Below, in pieces: positions 8,380 to 16,520 of a stretch of DNA of 64,000 nucleotides. The stretch is from Pseudomonas fluorescens (GTDB lineage: Bacteria > Pseudomonadota > Gammaproteobacteria > Pseudomonadales > Pseudomonadaceae): the NCBI RefSeq assembly GCF_902497855.1, contig NZ_CABVHU010000003.1:62001-126000 (forward strand), in the 5' to 3' direction. The notes beneath the pieces were generated by a model. That model worked only from the letters and a program-made list of their open reading frames with translations, had not been told where the DNA came from and searched no databases. The position numbers and the translations under genes are program-made. Each line of letters starts with the position of its first letter. Positions within the stretch are counted from its first letter, which is position 1.

Positions 8380-9255
8380 CTAGTTGGCCTCTTTCACCGC
8401 GCTGAGAAACGCGCAAGTGCGCTCCTGTTGCGGGTGTTCGAAGATCTGCGCCGGCGTGCCCTGTTCGTGAATCTGCCCCTTGTAGAAGAAGCACACGCGA
8501 TCGGCGAACTCCCGGGCGAAGCCCATCTGGTGCGTGACCATCAACATGGTCAGGTTGTGTTCGGTGCCGAGCTTGCGGATCACGTTGAGCACTTCGCCGC
8601 ACAGTTCCGGGTCGAGCGCCGAGGTGACTTCGTCGAACAGCATCACCTTGGGCCGCATCGCCAGCGCCCGGGCGATCGCCACCCGTTGTTGCTGGCCGCC
8701 GGACAGCTGCGAAGGGTAATGCCCCAGTTTGCTGCCCAACCCCACCAATTCCAGCAAGTCCGCGGCTCTTTCCCGCGCCTCCACCGGTTTCATGCCGAGC
8801 ACCTGCACGGGGGCCTCGATGACGTTTTGCAGCGCGGTCATGTGCGGGAACAGGTTAAAACTCTGGAACACCATGCCGATCTTGCCGCGCACCCGCCGGA
8901 TGTGCCGATCGTTGGCCGGCACCAGCACGCCGTTGCGATTGGGCATATGGGTCAACAAGTCGTCCTCGATTCGGATCAGCCCGTCGTCGATGCCTTCGAG
9001 GGTCATCAGCACCCGCAGCAGCGTGGACTTGCCCGAGCCGCTGGGACCGATGATCGCCACTTTCTCGCCCGGCGTGACGTCCAGGTTCAAGTGGTCGAGC
9101 ACGGTGAAGTTGCCGTAGCTTTTGGTGACGTCCTGGAAACTGACGATCGGCTTGACCGGTTTGGTTTCCTGCATGGCCATGGCCTCCTGCGGATGCAGCG
9201 GGGTCGGGTTGCTTTGCCGGGAAAAGTCGCTGGGTGTCGAAAGTGGAGAAGTCAT
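8380..9255 (-). CDS. ehuA: Ectoine/hydroxyectoine ABC transporter ATP-binding protein EhuA
   Basis: The ATPase of a polar amino acid-type ABC importer for ectoine and 5-hydroxyectoine. From the first ATG (291 aa) Walker A GPSGSGKS is at residues 70-77, the signature LSGGQQQR near 185 and Walker B VMLFDE near 205. The opening VSFQDVTKSYGNFTVLDHLNLDV and the motif TLEGIDDGLIRI look like EhuA. The first ATG overlaps the ehuD stop by one base. A second ATG at 9174 has a perfect AGGAGG 8 nt upstream and gives a 264-aa protein nearer the family length, so it may be the true start. It is the last gene of the ehuBCDA operon, and specificity is assigned from the adjacent eut/doe genes. Confidence 0.92.
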   Translation of the reverse strand: MTSPLSTPSDFSRQSNPTPLHPQEAMAMQETKPVKPIVSFQDVTKSYGNFTVLDHLNLDVTPGEKVAIIGPSGSGKSTLLRVLMTLEGIDDGLIRIEDDLLTHMPNRNGVLVPANDRHIRRVRGKIGMVFQSFNLFPHMTALQNVIEAPVQVLGMKPVEARERAADLLELVGLGSKLGHYPSQLSGGQQQRVAIARALAMRPKVMLFDEVTSALDPELCGEVLNVIRKLGTEHNLTMLMVTHQMGFAREFADRVCFFYKGQIHEQGTPAQIFEHPQQERTCAFLSAVKEAN

Positions 9256-9911
9256 TAGCGTAGCTCCAGGCGCACTTCAAGGCGCCGTACCAGATAAGCC
9301 AAAGCGATGCTCAGGGCGAGGAAAAACAGGCCGACCATGGTGATCGGTTCCAGGTAACGGAAATTCTCGGAGCCGATGTTCTTGGCCTGCTGCATGATTT
9401 CCACCACGGTAATCGCCGACAGCACCGGCGTATCCTTGAGCATCGCCACCAGGTAGTTGCCCAATGGCGGCAGGATCGGCCGCAGGGCCTGGGGCAAAAT
9501 GATGTTGCGGTAGGCGCTGTACGGGGCGATGTTCAGCGCCGTGACCGCCTCCCATTGCGCCCGCGGTACCGCATCGAGGCCGCCGCGATAGACCTCGGCG
9601 ATGTAGCAGGCGTAATGCAGGCCGATCCCGAGAATCCCGACTTGCATGGCGGTCATGCTGATGCCGTAGTTGGGCAGCACGTAGTAGAGGAAATACACCT
9701 GGATCAGCAGCGGCGTGCTGCGGATGAACTCGATCACCCCGGTAGCCGGCAGCGAGATAAACAGCTTGCGGCTGCGGCGGCCGATGGCCAGGAACAAGCC
9801 CAGCACAATGGCGATCAGGAAGCCGATCAGGGTAATCCCCACGGTGTTGAGCGAAGCGCGCAGCAGATCGGGAAGAATTTGCCAGGCGTAGGTCCAGTCG
9901 AACAGTGTCAT
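9255..9911 (-). CDS. ehuD: Ectoine/hydroxyectoine ABC transporter permease EhuD
   Basis: A 218-aa inner-membrane permease of the HisMQ type with about five membrane segments. The EAA loop that contacts EhuA is near residues 118-150 (QWEAVTALN...YRNIILPQALRPILPP). It pairs with EhuC as the second half of the channel. Its start overlaps the ehuC stop (ATGA), and its stop overlaps the first possible ehuA start, so translation is coupled through the operon. EhuC and EhuD were told apart by operon order and by the IEFIRSTPLLIQVYFLYYVLP type of sequence. Confidence 0.9.
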   Translation of the reverse strand: MTLFDWTYAWQILPDLLRASLNTVGITLIGFLIAIVLGLFLAIGRRSRKLFISLPATGVIEFIRSTPLLIQVYFLYYVLPNYGISMTAMQVGILGIGLHYACYIAEVYRGGLDAVPRAQWEAVTALNIAPYSAYRNIILPQALRPILPPLGNYLVAMLKDTPVLSAITVVEIMQQAKNIGSENFRYLEPITMVGLFFLALSIALAYLVRRLEVRLELR

Positions 9912-10567
9912 GACAGACCTCCACGCATCCGTCCGCGAGCCAGGCGCCGCTCAACCTGGCGCATGCCGAGGTTGATGGCTTGCGCCAATACGAAATAGAT
10001 CACCAGCGCCAGGCTGAAAATCTCCAGGGTCTGGAAGGTTGCCTGATCCAGCTGACGAGCACGGAAGCTCAGGTCGGACAAGGTGATCAGTGATACCAGC
10101 GAGGTGTTTTTCAGCAATTCGATCAGCAGGTTGGTACCCGGCGGGATAGCCGCGAGCAACGCCTGGGGCAAGATGATTCGCTTGAGGCGCTTGTAGCCGC
10201 TGAAGTTCAGCGCCGTGGACGCTTCGTACTGACCCTTGGCCACCGAGCTGATCGCACCGCGCATCACTTCCGCGCCGTAAGCGCCGATGTGCAAGCCGAG
10301 GCCGACGATGGCCACGGCGTAGGGGCTCAACTCAAGGTTGAACGGCGGCAGCGGCAGCACAAAAAACAGCCAGAACAATTGCACCAGCAACGACGTGCCG
10401 CGAAACACTTCGATGTAGGCGATGGAAAACCAGCGCAGTGGCCGCCATGGCGACATGCGCCCGAGCGCCGCCAGAATGGCAGCGACGATCGCCAGCAGCG
10501 AGCCGAAGAATGTCACCTGGAGGGTTACCCAGGCCCCTTGTATCAATAGCGGAAGTAATTCACCCAT
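9908..10567 (-). CDS. ehuC: Ectoine/hydroxyectoine ABC transporter permease EhuC
   Basis: A 219-aa HisMQ-type permease with several hydrophobic segments. It has the conserved IEVFRGTSLLVQLFWLFFVLP stretch and an EAA loop (QYEASTALNFSGYKRLKRII, about residues 121-140) for contact with the ATPase. It forms the membrane channel with EhuD for ectoine entry from the periplasm. It is 67 bp downstream of ehuB and overlaps ehuD by 4 bp. The N-terminus (MGELLPLLIQGAWVTLQVTF) needs no change of start. Confidence 0.9.
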   Translation of the reverse strand: MGELLPLLIQGAWVTLQVTFFGSLLAIVAAILAALGRMSPWRPLRWFSIAYIEVFRGTSLLVQLFWLFFVLPLPPFNLELSPYAVAIVGLGLHIGAYGAEVMRGAISSVAKGQYEASTALNFSGYKRLKRIILPQALLAAIPPGTNLLIELLKNTSLVSLITLSDLSFRARQLDQATFQTLEIFSLALVIYFVLAQAINLGMRQVERRLARGRMRGGLS

Positions 10568-10634
10568 GAGTCAACCTGGCCATCCGGATTAAGCAGGGAA
10601 TAGGCATCGCACCGGGGCGCCATGCCTGCCTCGA

Positions 10635-11492
10635 CTACTGAGCGCAGAGCTCGGCAGCCGTTTTGCTTGTCACGTTGGATTTGTCGAACCCGAAAGGGGC
10701 GACTGCCTTGAGATGCTCATCGGAGCCCAGCCACTTTTTCAGTTCGGCGTTGACCGCATCACGCAGGTCTTTGTCTTCGGGACGGAAGGCGAGGGCGCCG
10801 TAACCGATGTGCGACGGGTCATCCTTGAACTCGGTGACCGCCTGGACCTTGTCGCCACCCTTGCTCGCCAGGCCTTTCATGGTCAGTTGGGTGCCCACGG
10901 CCGCATCGGCACGCCCGGCGCGCACGGCTTGCAGCTGCGCGGTCGTGTCCGGCACCTGCAGGATTTGCGCGTCCTTGACCCCCGAGTCCCGCGCATACGC
11001 CAGGTTCACCGTACCCGCCATGATCGCCAGTTTCACCTCGGGGTTCTTGGCGATGTCTTCATAGCTGTGCAGGTTCTTCGGGTTGCCCTTGGCCGTAAGC
11101 AGGGCGTCCGGCAGTTGGTACTGCGGATCGGTGAACAGCACCTGCTTGCAGCGGGCCGGGGTGATGTACATGCCGGCGGCAATCACATCGAAACGCCCGG
11201 CGCGCAGGCCGGGGATCAACGAACCCCACTCGGTCAACACGCCATCGACCTTGCTAATGCCCATCTTGGCGAAGATGGCCTTGGCGATTTCCGGTGATTC
11301 ACCGGTGACCCTGCCGTCGGTTTCGGTGAAGGCGAACGGGGTTTCGTTGGCGTAACCGATGCGGATACTGCTGTTCTGTTTGATGGTTTCCAGGGTCGTG
11401 GCGGCCTGGGCGCCGGCGGCCAGGCCGAGCATCGCGCAAGCCACGAACAGGCGACGCAATGCATGGGGAGTGCGGGAGGGGAAATTGCTCAT
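10635..11492 (-). CDS. ehuB: Ectoine/hydroxyectoine-binding periplasmic protein EhuB
   Basis: A 285-aa solute-binding protein of the polar amino acid group. It delivers ectoine or 5-hydroxyectoine to EhuCD. It has an Arg-rich start and a hydrophobic core with Sec cleavage after AQA (near residue 30), and no lipobox. The mature protein opens TTLETIKQNSSIRIGYANET and contains PGLRAGRFDVIAAGMYITPAR, which is typical of EhuB. ATG 11492 has AGGAG about 11 nt upstream; the frame is open further but without a signal-peptide start. It is first in the minus-strand operon and divergent from enuR, with a 13-bp tandem repeat upstream that may control it. Confidence 0.92.
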   Translation of the reverse strand: MSNFPSRTPHALRRLFVACAMLGLAAGAQAATTLETIKQNSSIRIGYANETPFAFTETDGRVTGESPEIAKAIFAKMGISKVDGVLTEWGSLIPGLRAGRFDVIAAGMYITPARCKQVLFTDPQYQLPDALLTAKGNPKNLHSYEDIAKNPEVKLAIMAGTVNLAYARDSGVKDAQILQVPDTTAQLQAVRAGRADAAVGTQLTMKGLASKGGDKVQAVTEFKDDPSHIGYGALAFRPEDKDLRDAVNAELKKWLGSDEHLKAVAPFGFDKSNVTSKTAAELCAQ

Positions 11493-11584
11493 CGATAAAA
11501 TCTCCTGTTTCTTGTGGACCCGTCGTGGACGGCTCTGTGGTAGGAGGCAGTGTGACAAGAGCAAAGCGTACGGGCTGATCCATT

Positions 11585-11610
11585 CGATTGGGATACTCGA
11601 TTGGGACACT
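11585..11610. promoter_or_regulatory. Two 13-bp tandem repeats between ehuB and enuR, candidate operator
   Basis: CGATTGGGATACT (11585-11597) is followed at once by CGATTGGGACACT (11598-11610), 12 of 13 bases identical. They lie about 95 bp before the ehuB start and upstream of a possible ehuB promoter read on the minus strand (TTGCTC, 16 bp, TACCAC). MocR-type regulators often bind direct repeats, so an EnuR site is plausible but unproven. Confidence 0.45.
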
Positions 11611-11705
11611 GCGCCGGCACAGATCGATTGATTTTTTTGTGACGGCTTTACCCGCCTGTGCATCGACCTTGAACCGAGCATACAAAAGCCCTGCACAACA
11701 TTGCA

Positions 11706-11721
11706 TTGCACTAGGACAATT
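11706..11721 (+). promoter_or_regulatory. TTGCACTAGGACAATT motif before enuR
   Basis: Part of a motif shared with the eutB upstream region (TTGCCCTAGTACATT, 13213) and, more weakly, the doeC upstream region (CTGCCCTAG, 18385). It lies 8 bp before the first possible enuR ATG (11729) and 62 bp before the one chosen. It is a candidate EnuR binding site. Confidence 0.4.
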
Positions 11722-11782
11722 GCTTTGCATGGATTCTCGCGGGATGCTGTCCGCACTGGCACCTACGCGGGTTTTAGCGCCG

Positions 11783-13177
11783 ATGGACAAGTGGAAAGCA
11801 GCATTGGAAATGGCCCGCAGCGGCGAATCCAAATACAAGATCCTGGTGCAGGCGATTGCCGACGACATCGAGCAAGGGGTGTTGGCCAACGATCAGCGCC
11901 TGCCGCCGCAACGGCAAGTGGCCGATGCCATGGGCATCAGCGTGCAGACGGTCACTAATGCCTATAAGGAACTGGAGCGCCAGGGCCTGGTGCGTTGCGA
12001 AGTCGGTCGCGGCAGCTTTGTGTCGCGGCGCATGAGCGATCGGGTGGCCACTTATATTCTCGACAGCCCGGAACGGGCGCTGGTGGATTTTTCCATCACA
12101 CGGATCCTGCACACCCGCGAGCACGACCAGTTCTGGCGCGAGACCTGCCGCGAGCTCAGCACTGAAGAGGATCAGCCGTGGATTCACGCGTTCCGGCCGA
12201 TCGCCGGTTTCGAATCGCATCGCGAGGCCGCCATGCATTGGATCGGTCGCCAGGGCCTGCGGGTCGAGCGCGATGACATCCTGATCACCAACGGCGCCGC
12301 CCACGGGATCTTCCTCGCCCTGGCGTCGCTGGCCGGTCCCGACGACGTGGTGCTCTGCGAAGGGGTGACCGACCACGGCGTGATCGGCAATTCCCAAGTG
12401 CTGGGGTTTACCCTCAAGGGCCTGGAAATGGACCGGTACGGCATCGACCCGGAACATTTTGAAGACATGTGCAGCAACGAGCGCATCACCGCGCTGGTGT
12501 GCACGCCGAACCTGAACAACCCGACCACCAGCCTGATGCCGGACAGCCGCCGGCGCGAGATTGCCGAAATCGCCCGGCGTTTTGGCGTGCACATCATTGA
12601 GGATGACGTTTACGGCCCGTTGCTGGATGAGCGACGGGCGCCGCCCATCAGTCATTACCTGCCGGAGCTGTCGTTCTATTGCACCAGCATGACCAAGTCG
12701 GTGCTGACCGGCTTGCGCATCGGTTACCTGGTGGTGCCCAAGCGCCTGGCGCTGCGCACCGAGAGTATTCTGCGGGTCAACAGCTGGATGGCCACGCCCA
12801 TGGTGTCCGAGATCGCCGCGCGCTGGATCCGCGACGGCCGCGCCGACACCCTGGTGAGCCTGCAACGCAAATTGCTGGCCGGGCGCCAGGCGATGGTCAC
12901 TGAATATCTGGATGACTACGTGCTCGCCCAGCACCCCCACGCCTTGAATGCCTGGATCGGTATCCCGCACCATTGGGAGCTCGACAGCCTGGTGCGGGCG
13001 TTGCGCCACAAACACATTGCCGTCACTTCGCCCGACCCGTTCACGGTACGCGGCACGCCTCGGCCCCGAGCGGTCCGGGTGTGTGTCGGCGCCGAATGCA
13101 GTGACGAAGAAATGCGCAATGCGCTGATGGGCATGCGCGAGATCTTCGGCCAGTACCCGCAGATCCATGACTTTTGA
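11783..13177 (+). CDS. enuR: Ectoine utilisation transcriptional regulator EnuR (MocR/GntR type, PLP-dependent)
   Basis: A MocR-family regulator: an N-terminal GntR winged helix (about residues 15-85, with RLPPQRQVADAMGISVQTVTN) joined to an aminotransferase-like effector domain. The PLP-binding Lys is in SMTKSVLTGLRIGY (K305 from this start). EnuR proteins of ectoine users are known repressors released by the pathway intermediate N-alpha-acetyl-diaminobutyrate acting through bound PLP. ATG 11783 gives 464 aa, a usual family length. ATGs at 11744 and 11729 would give 477 and 482 aa; none has a strong ribosome-binding site, so the start is uncertain. It is divergent from ehuB and upstream of eutB, as expected for the local regulator. 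Confidence 0.88.
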   Translation: MDKWKAALEMARSGESKYKILVQAIADDIEQGVLANDQRLPPQRQVADAMGISVQTVTNAYKELERQGLVRCEVGRGSFVSRRMSDRVATYILDSPERALVDFSITRILHTREHDQFWRETCRELSTEEDQPWIHAFRPIAGFESHREAAMHWIGRQGLRVERDDILITNGAAHGIFLALASLAGPDDVVLCEGVTDHGVIGNSQVLGFTLKGLEMDRYGIDPEHFEDMCSNERITALVCTPNLNNPTTSLMPDSRRREIAEIARRFGVHIIEDDVYGPLLDERRAPPISHYLPELSFYCTSMTKSVLTGLRIGYLVVPKRLALRTESILRVNSWMATPMVSEIAARWIRDGRADTLVSLQRKLLAGRQAMVTEYLDDYVLAQHPHALNAWIGIPHHWELDSLVRALRHKHIAVTSPDPFTVRGTPRPRAVRVCVGAECSDEEMRNALMGMREIFGQYPQIHDF

Positions 13178-13212
13178 ACGGAAAAAAGTTGGTAAAAAGT
13201 TTGTCGGCTAAA

Positions 13213-13227
13213 TTGCCCTAGTACATT
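13213..13227 (+). promoter_or_regulatory. TTGCCCTAGTACATT motif before eutB
   Basis: Lies in the 106-bp gap between enuR and eutB. It matches the motif before enuR at 12 of 15 positions (common core TTGC-CTAG-ACA-T). It is a candidate operator or promoter element for the eutBC-doeAB unit. Confidence 0.4.
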
Positions 13228-13283
13228 CATCGCGACAATCCAGGCCTCTTAGACTGCGCCCAACACCTAAGTGGGATGCGGTC

Positions 13284-14255
13284 ATGTCAGCGCTGCAGTT
13301 AAACGATGTTTTCCTCGCTCGCCAGCGAATCGAAACGCTGGTCCGGCGTACACCCATGGAATATTCGCCCAGCCTCTCCCGGCGCTTGGGCGTGGCGGTG
13401 TACCTCAAACTCGAATCCTGGCAAATCACCGGCAGCTTCAAATTGCGCGGCGCGAGCAATGCCGTGGCGCAACTCAGCGCCGAGCAAAAGGCCCGCGGCG
13501 TAGTGGCGGCATCCACCGGTAATCACGGACGTGCGCTGGCCTATGCCGCATCCCGGCAAGGGGTGAAGGCGACCATTTGCCTGTCGTGCCTGGTGCCGGC
13601 GAACAAGGTCCAGGCCATTCGTGATCTCGGTGCCGAGGTGTGCATCGTCGGCCAGTCCCAGGACGATGCCCAGCGCGAAGCCGAGCGGATCGCCTGCGAG
13701 CAGGGCGCGACATTGCTGCCGCCGTTCGATCACCCGGCCATCATTGCCGGGCAGGGCACCCTCGGGCTGGAAATCCTTGAACAGCAACCAGATGTAGCGC
13801 AAGTGCTGGTGCCTTTGTCCGGTGGCGGCTTGTTTGCTGGCGTGGCGCTGGCGATCAAGAGCGCCAATGCGAACATCGTCACCCATGGCCTCAGCATGCA
13901 GCGCGGCGCGGCCATGCACGCCAGCCTGGCAGCCGGCCATCCGGTGGCAGTCGAAGAGCTGCCGACCCTGGCCGATTCCCTCGGCGGCGGTATCGGTCTG
14001 GACAATCGTTACACCTTCAACATGACCCGCGACCTCTGCGATCACGTGCACCTGCTCAGCGAAGCCTCCATCGCCAATGCCATGCGCCATGCCTATCGCG
14101 AAGAACGCCTGGTGCTCGAAGGCGCGGCGGCGGTCGGCATCGCTGCGTTGCTCGATGGCCTGATCGAGCCACGCGGGCCGATCGTGGTGGTGGTCAGTGG
14201 CCGCAACGTCGACATCGATCAGCACCTGCGCGTACTGGCTGGCGCCGATGCCTGA
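13284..14255 (+). CDS. eutB: Hydroxyectoine utilisation dehydratase EutB
   Basis: A 323-aa fold-type II PLP enzyme related to threonine dehydratase. The cofactor Lys is K53 in GSFKLRGASNA; the phosphate-binding Gly loop is LSGGGLFAG (about residues 178-186) and the substrate loop STGNHGRAL is near 76. There is no C-terminal ACT domain. In ectoine degraders EutB sits next to EutC and is proposed to help convert 5-hydroxyectoine to ectoine; the exact reaction is not settled. The start has a GTGGGATG region upstream with weak Shine-Dalgarno match. It is followed after 36 bp by eutC. Confidence 0.9.
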   Translation: MSALQLNDVFLARQRIETLVRRTPMEYSPSLSRRLGVAVYLKLESWQITGSFKLRGASNAVAQLSAEQKARGVVAASTGNHGRALAYAASRQGVKATICLSCLVPANKVQAIRDLGAEVCIVGQSQDDAQREAERIACEQGATLLPPFDHPAIIAGQGTLGLEILEQQPDVAQVLVPLSGGGLFAGVALAIKSANANIVTHGLSMQRGAAMHASLAAGHPVAVEELPTLADSLGGGIGLDNRYTFNMTRDLCDHVHLLSEASIANAMRHAYREERLVLEGAAAVGIAALLDGLIEPRGPIVVVVSGRNVDIDQHLRVLAGADA

Positions 14256-14291
14256 ACCCAAACAATAACGACTGACGGGAGTACTGCGCTG

Positions 14292-15284
14292 ATGACTGAC
14301 ATTACCCTCTTGAGCGAAGCGGAGCTGCGCGCCTGTGTAGCGCTGGATCTGCCGAGCATCGACGCCATCGAACAGGCCTTTGTGCTGCTGGCCACGGCGG
14401 CCGTGGCCATGCCGCCGATCCTGCGGCTGGACATCCCCGAGCACAACGGCGAAGTGGACGTGAAGACCGCGTATCTGCCGGGGCTGGAGCGTTTTGCGAT
14501 CAAGGTCAGCCCGGGGTTTTTCGACAATCCTAAACTCGGCCTGCCGAGCCTCAACGGCATGATGATGCTGTTGTCGGCCCGCACCGGTTTGCTCGATGCC
14601 TTGTTGCTGGATAACGGTTACCTGACCGCCGTACGCACCGCGGCGGCCGGTGCGGTGGCTGCCCGCGCCCTGTCTCGGGTCGACAGTCGCAGCGTGGCGC
14701 TGATCGGTGCTGGCGAGCAGGCGGCATTGCAGCTTCAGGCGCTGCGTCTGGTGCGGCCGATTGAATCCGTTCGGGTCTGGGCCCGCGACAGCGCCAAGGC
14801 GCAAGCCTTCAGCGCCGAGCTGGCGCGCGACAGCAGTCTGGCGGTCACGTCTTGCGCGAGCATCGACGAAGCCATGGCCGACGTGGACATCGCAATCACC
14901 TGCACCCCGAGTCGCGAACCCTTGATCGAGGCACGCCACTTGCGCCCCGGCCTGCACATCACCGCCATGGGCTCCGACGCTGAACACAAGAACGAAATTG
15001 CTCCCCGGGCGCTGGCGCAGGTCGATCGCTACGTAGCCGATCGCCTGAGCCAGACCCGCCTCCTCGGCGAATTGCATCACGCCCTGGCAGCCGGGGTTAT
15101 CGCCGACGAATCGGCACTGCTGGAACTGGGTCAAGTGCTGGCGGGCCAGCGTCCCGGTCGAACCGACGCCGCACAGGTCACGTTGTGCGACCTCACTGGC
15201 ACCGGCGCCCAGGACACGGCCATCGCCAATCTGGCGTTCGAGCGGGCACGTGAGGCGAGCAAGGGTTTTCAATTCGGCAGCTAA
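14292..15284 (+). CDS. eutC: Ectoine utilisation protein EutC (ornithine cyclodeaminase/mu-crystallin family)
   Basis: A 330-aa member of the ornithine cyclodeaminase/mu-crystallin family with a Rossmann NAD(P)-binding site in VALIGAGEQAALQLQAL (about residues 136-152). The family lysine stretch FAIKVSPGFFDNP lies near residue 70. EutC is a standard partner of EutB in hydroxyectoine users and may carry out a redox or cyclodeaminase-like step converting hydroxyectoine towards ectoine; the chemistry is not established. ACGGGAGT lies 10 nt before the ATG. It is in line with eutB and doeA. Confidence 0.9.
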   Translation: MTDITLLSEAELRACVALDLPSIDAIEQAFVLLATAAVAMPPILRLDIPEHNGEVDVKTAYLPGLERFAIKVSPGFFDNPKLGLPSLNGMMMLLSARTGLLDALLLDNGYLTAVRTAAAGAVAARALSRVDSRSVALIGAGEQAALQLQALRLVRPIESVRVWARDSAKAQAFSAELARDSSLAVTSCASIDEAMADVDIAITCTPSREPLIEARHLRPGLHITAMGSDAEHKNEIAPRALAQVDRYVADRLSQTRLLGELHHALAAGVIADESALLELGQVLAGQRPGRTDAAQVTLCDLTGTGAQDTAIANLAFERAREASKGFQFGS

Positions 15285-15326
15285 TCGGTTTTTTCATCCG
15301 TGCGTCATTTATCAGAGGGCATGTGC

Positions 15327-16517
15327 ATGTCTCAGATAGTCGTCAATCTTCCGTTCGAGCGGGAGGAATACGCCCAGCGTCTGGCCAAGGTACGAGCGGC
15401 CATGCAGGCCCAGGGCATCGAGCTGTTGCTGGTCACCGATCCGTCGAACATGGCCTGGCTGACCGGCTATGACGGTTGGTCGTTTTATGTCCATCAATGC
15501 GTGTTGCTGGCGCTCGACGGCGAGCCGGTCTGGTTTGGTCGCGGGCAGGATGCCAACGGCGCCAAGCGCACGGTGTTCATGCAGCACGAGAACATCGTCG
15601 GCTACCCGGACATCTACGTGCAGTCCCGGGAACGCCATCCCATGGACTACTTGTCGAAGGAAGTCATCAGTGCCCGCGGCTGGGACGCGCTGACCATTGG
15701 CGTGGAAATGGACAACTACTACTTCAGCGCCGCCGCCTATCTGTCGCTGAAGAAAAACCTGCCCCAGGCGACCTTGATCGACGCGGTCGGCCTGGTGAAC
15801 TGGCAGCGGGCGATCAAGTCGCCGCAGGAAATCGCCTACATGCGCATCGCGGCGCGCATCGTCGAAAACATGCACGGGCGAATCCTTGAGCGGATCGAAC
15901 CGGGCATGCGCAAAAACGAGCTGGTGGCGGAGATCTACAGCAGCGGCATCCTCGGTGCCGACGGTCATGGGGGTGATTACCCGGCTATCGTGCCGCTGTT
16001 GCCCACCGGTGCCGATGCCAGCGCGCCGCACCTGACCTGGGACGATTCACCGTTCGAGAAGGGCGCCGGCACCTTTTTCGAGATCGCCGGTTGCTACAAG
16101 CGCTATCACTGCCCGCTGTCGCGCACGATCTACTTGGGCAAGCCGCCGCAGCATTTTCTCGACGGCGAGAAAGCCGTGGTCGAAGGCATCGCCGCCGGGC
16201 TCGAAGCAGCCAAGCCGGGCAATACCACCGGCGACATTGCCGTGGCGTTTTTCAAGGTGCTGGAGAAGTTCGGCATCCACAAGGACAGCCGCTGCGGCTA
16301 CCCGATCGGGATCAGTTATCCGCCGGACTGGGGTGAGCGCACCATGAGTTTGCGTCCCGGCGACAGCAGCGTGTTGCAGCCGGGCATGACCTTCCACTTC
16401 ATGCCGGGCCTGTGGATGGACGATTGGGGGCTGGAAATCACCGAAAGCATCCTGATCACCGAGACCGGGGTCGAAACGCTGTGCAACGTACCCCGCCAAC
16501 TGTTCGTGAAGGATTGA
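15327..16517 (+). CDS. doeA: Ectoine hydrolase DoeA
   Basis: A 396-aa M24-family (creatinase/aminopeptidase P fold) enzyme that opens the ectoine ring to N-acetyl-diaminobutyrate. The N-terminal domain has the DoeA-type stretch LVTDPSNMAWLTGYDGWSFY (about residues 34-53). The C-terminal pita-bread domain lacks an obvious full set of metal ligands, as in creatinases. The ATG at 15327 has GAGGG 7 nt upstream; GTG 15300 and ATG 15321 in the same frame fit worse. It ends 3 bp before doeB, so the two are translated together. Known in other species as eutD. Confidence 0.93.
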   Translation: MSQIVVNLPFEREEYAQRLAKVRAAMQAQGIELLLVTDPSNMAWLTGYDGWSFYVHQCVLLALDGEPVWFGRGQDANGAKRTVFMQHENIVGYPDIYVQSRERHPMDYLSKEVISARGWDALTIGVEMDNYYFSAAAYLSLKKNLPQATLIDAVGLVNWQRAIKSPQEIAYMRIAARIVENMHGRILERIEPGMRKNELVAEIYSSGILGADGHGGDYPAIVPLLPTGADASAPHLTWDDSPFEKGAGTFFEIAGCYKRYHCPLSRTIYLGKPPQHFLDGEKAVVEGIAAGLEAAKPGNTTGDIAVAFFKVLEKFGIHKDSRCGYPIGISYPPDWGERTMSLRPGDSSVLQPGMTFHFMPGLWMDDWGLEITESILITETGVETLCNVPRQLFVKD

Positions 16518-16520
16518 GCC

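Noticed and set aside
8362..9258. A 298-codon plus-strand frame across ehuA
   Set aside because: It starts inside a non-coding tail, has no family features, and the minus strand holds a textbook ABC ATPase.
13299..15272. A 657-codon open frame antisense to eutB-eutC
   Set aside because: It spans two well-defined genes on the other strand and has the composition of a shadow frame.
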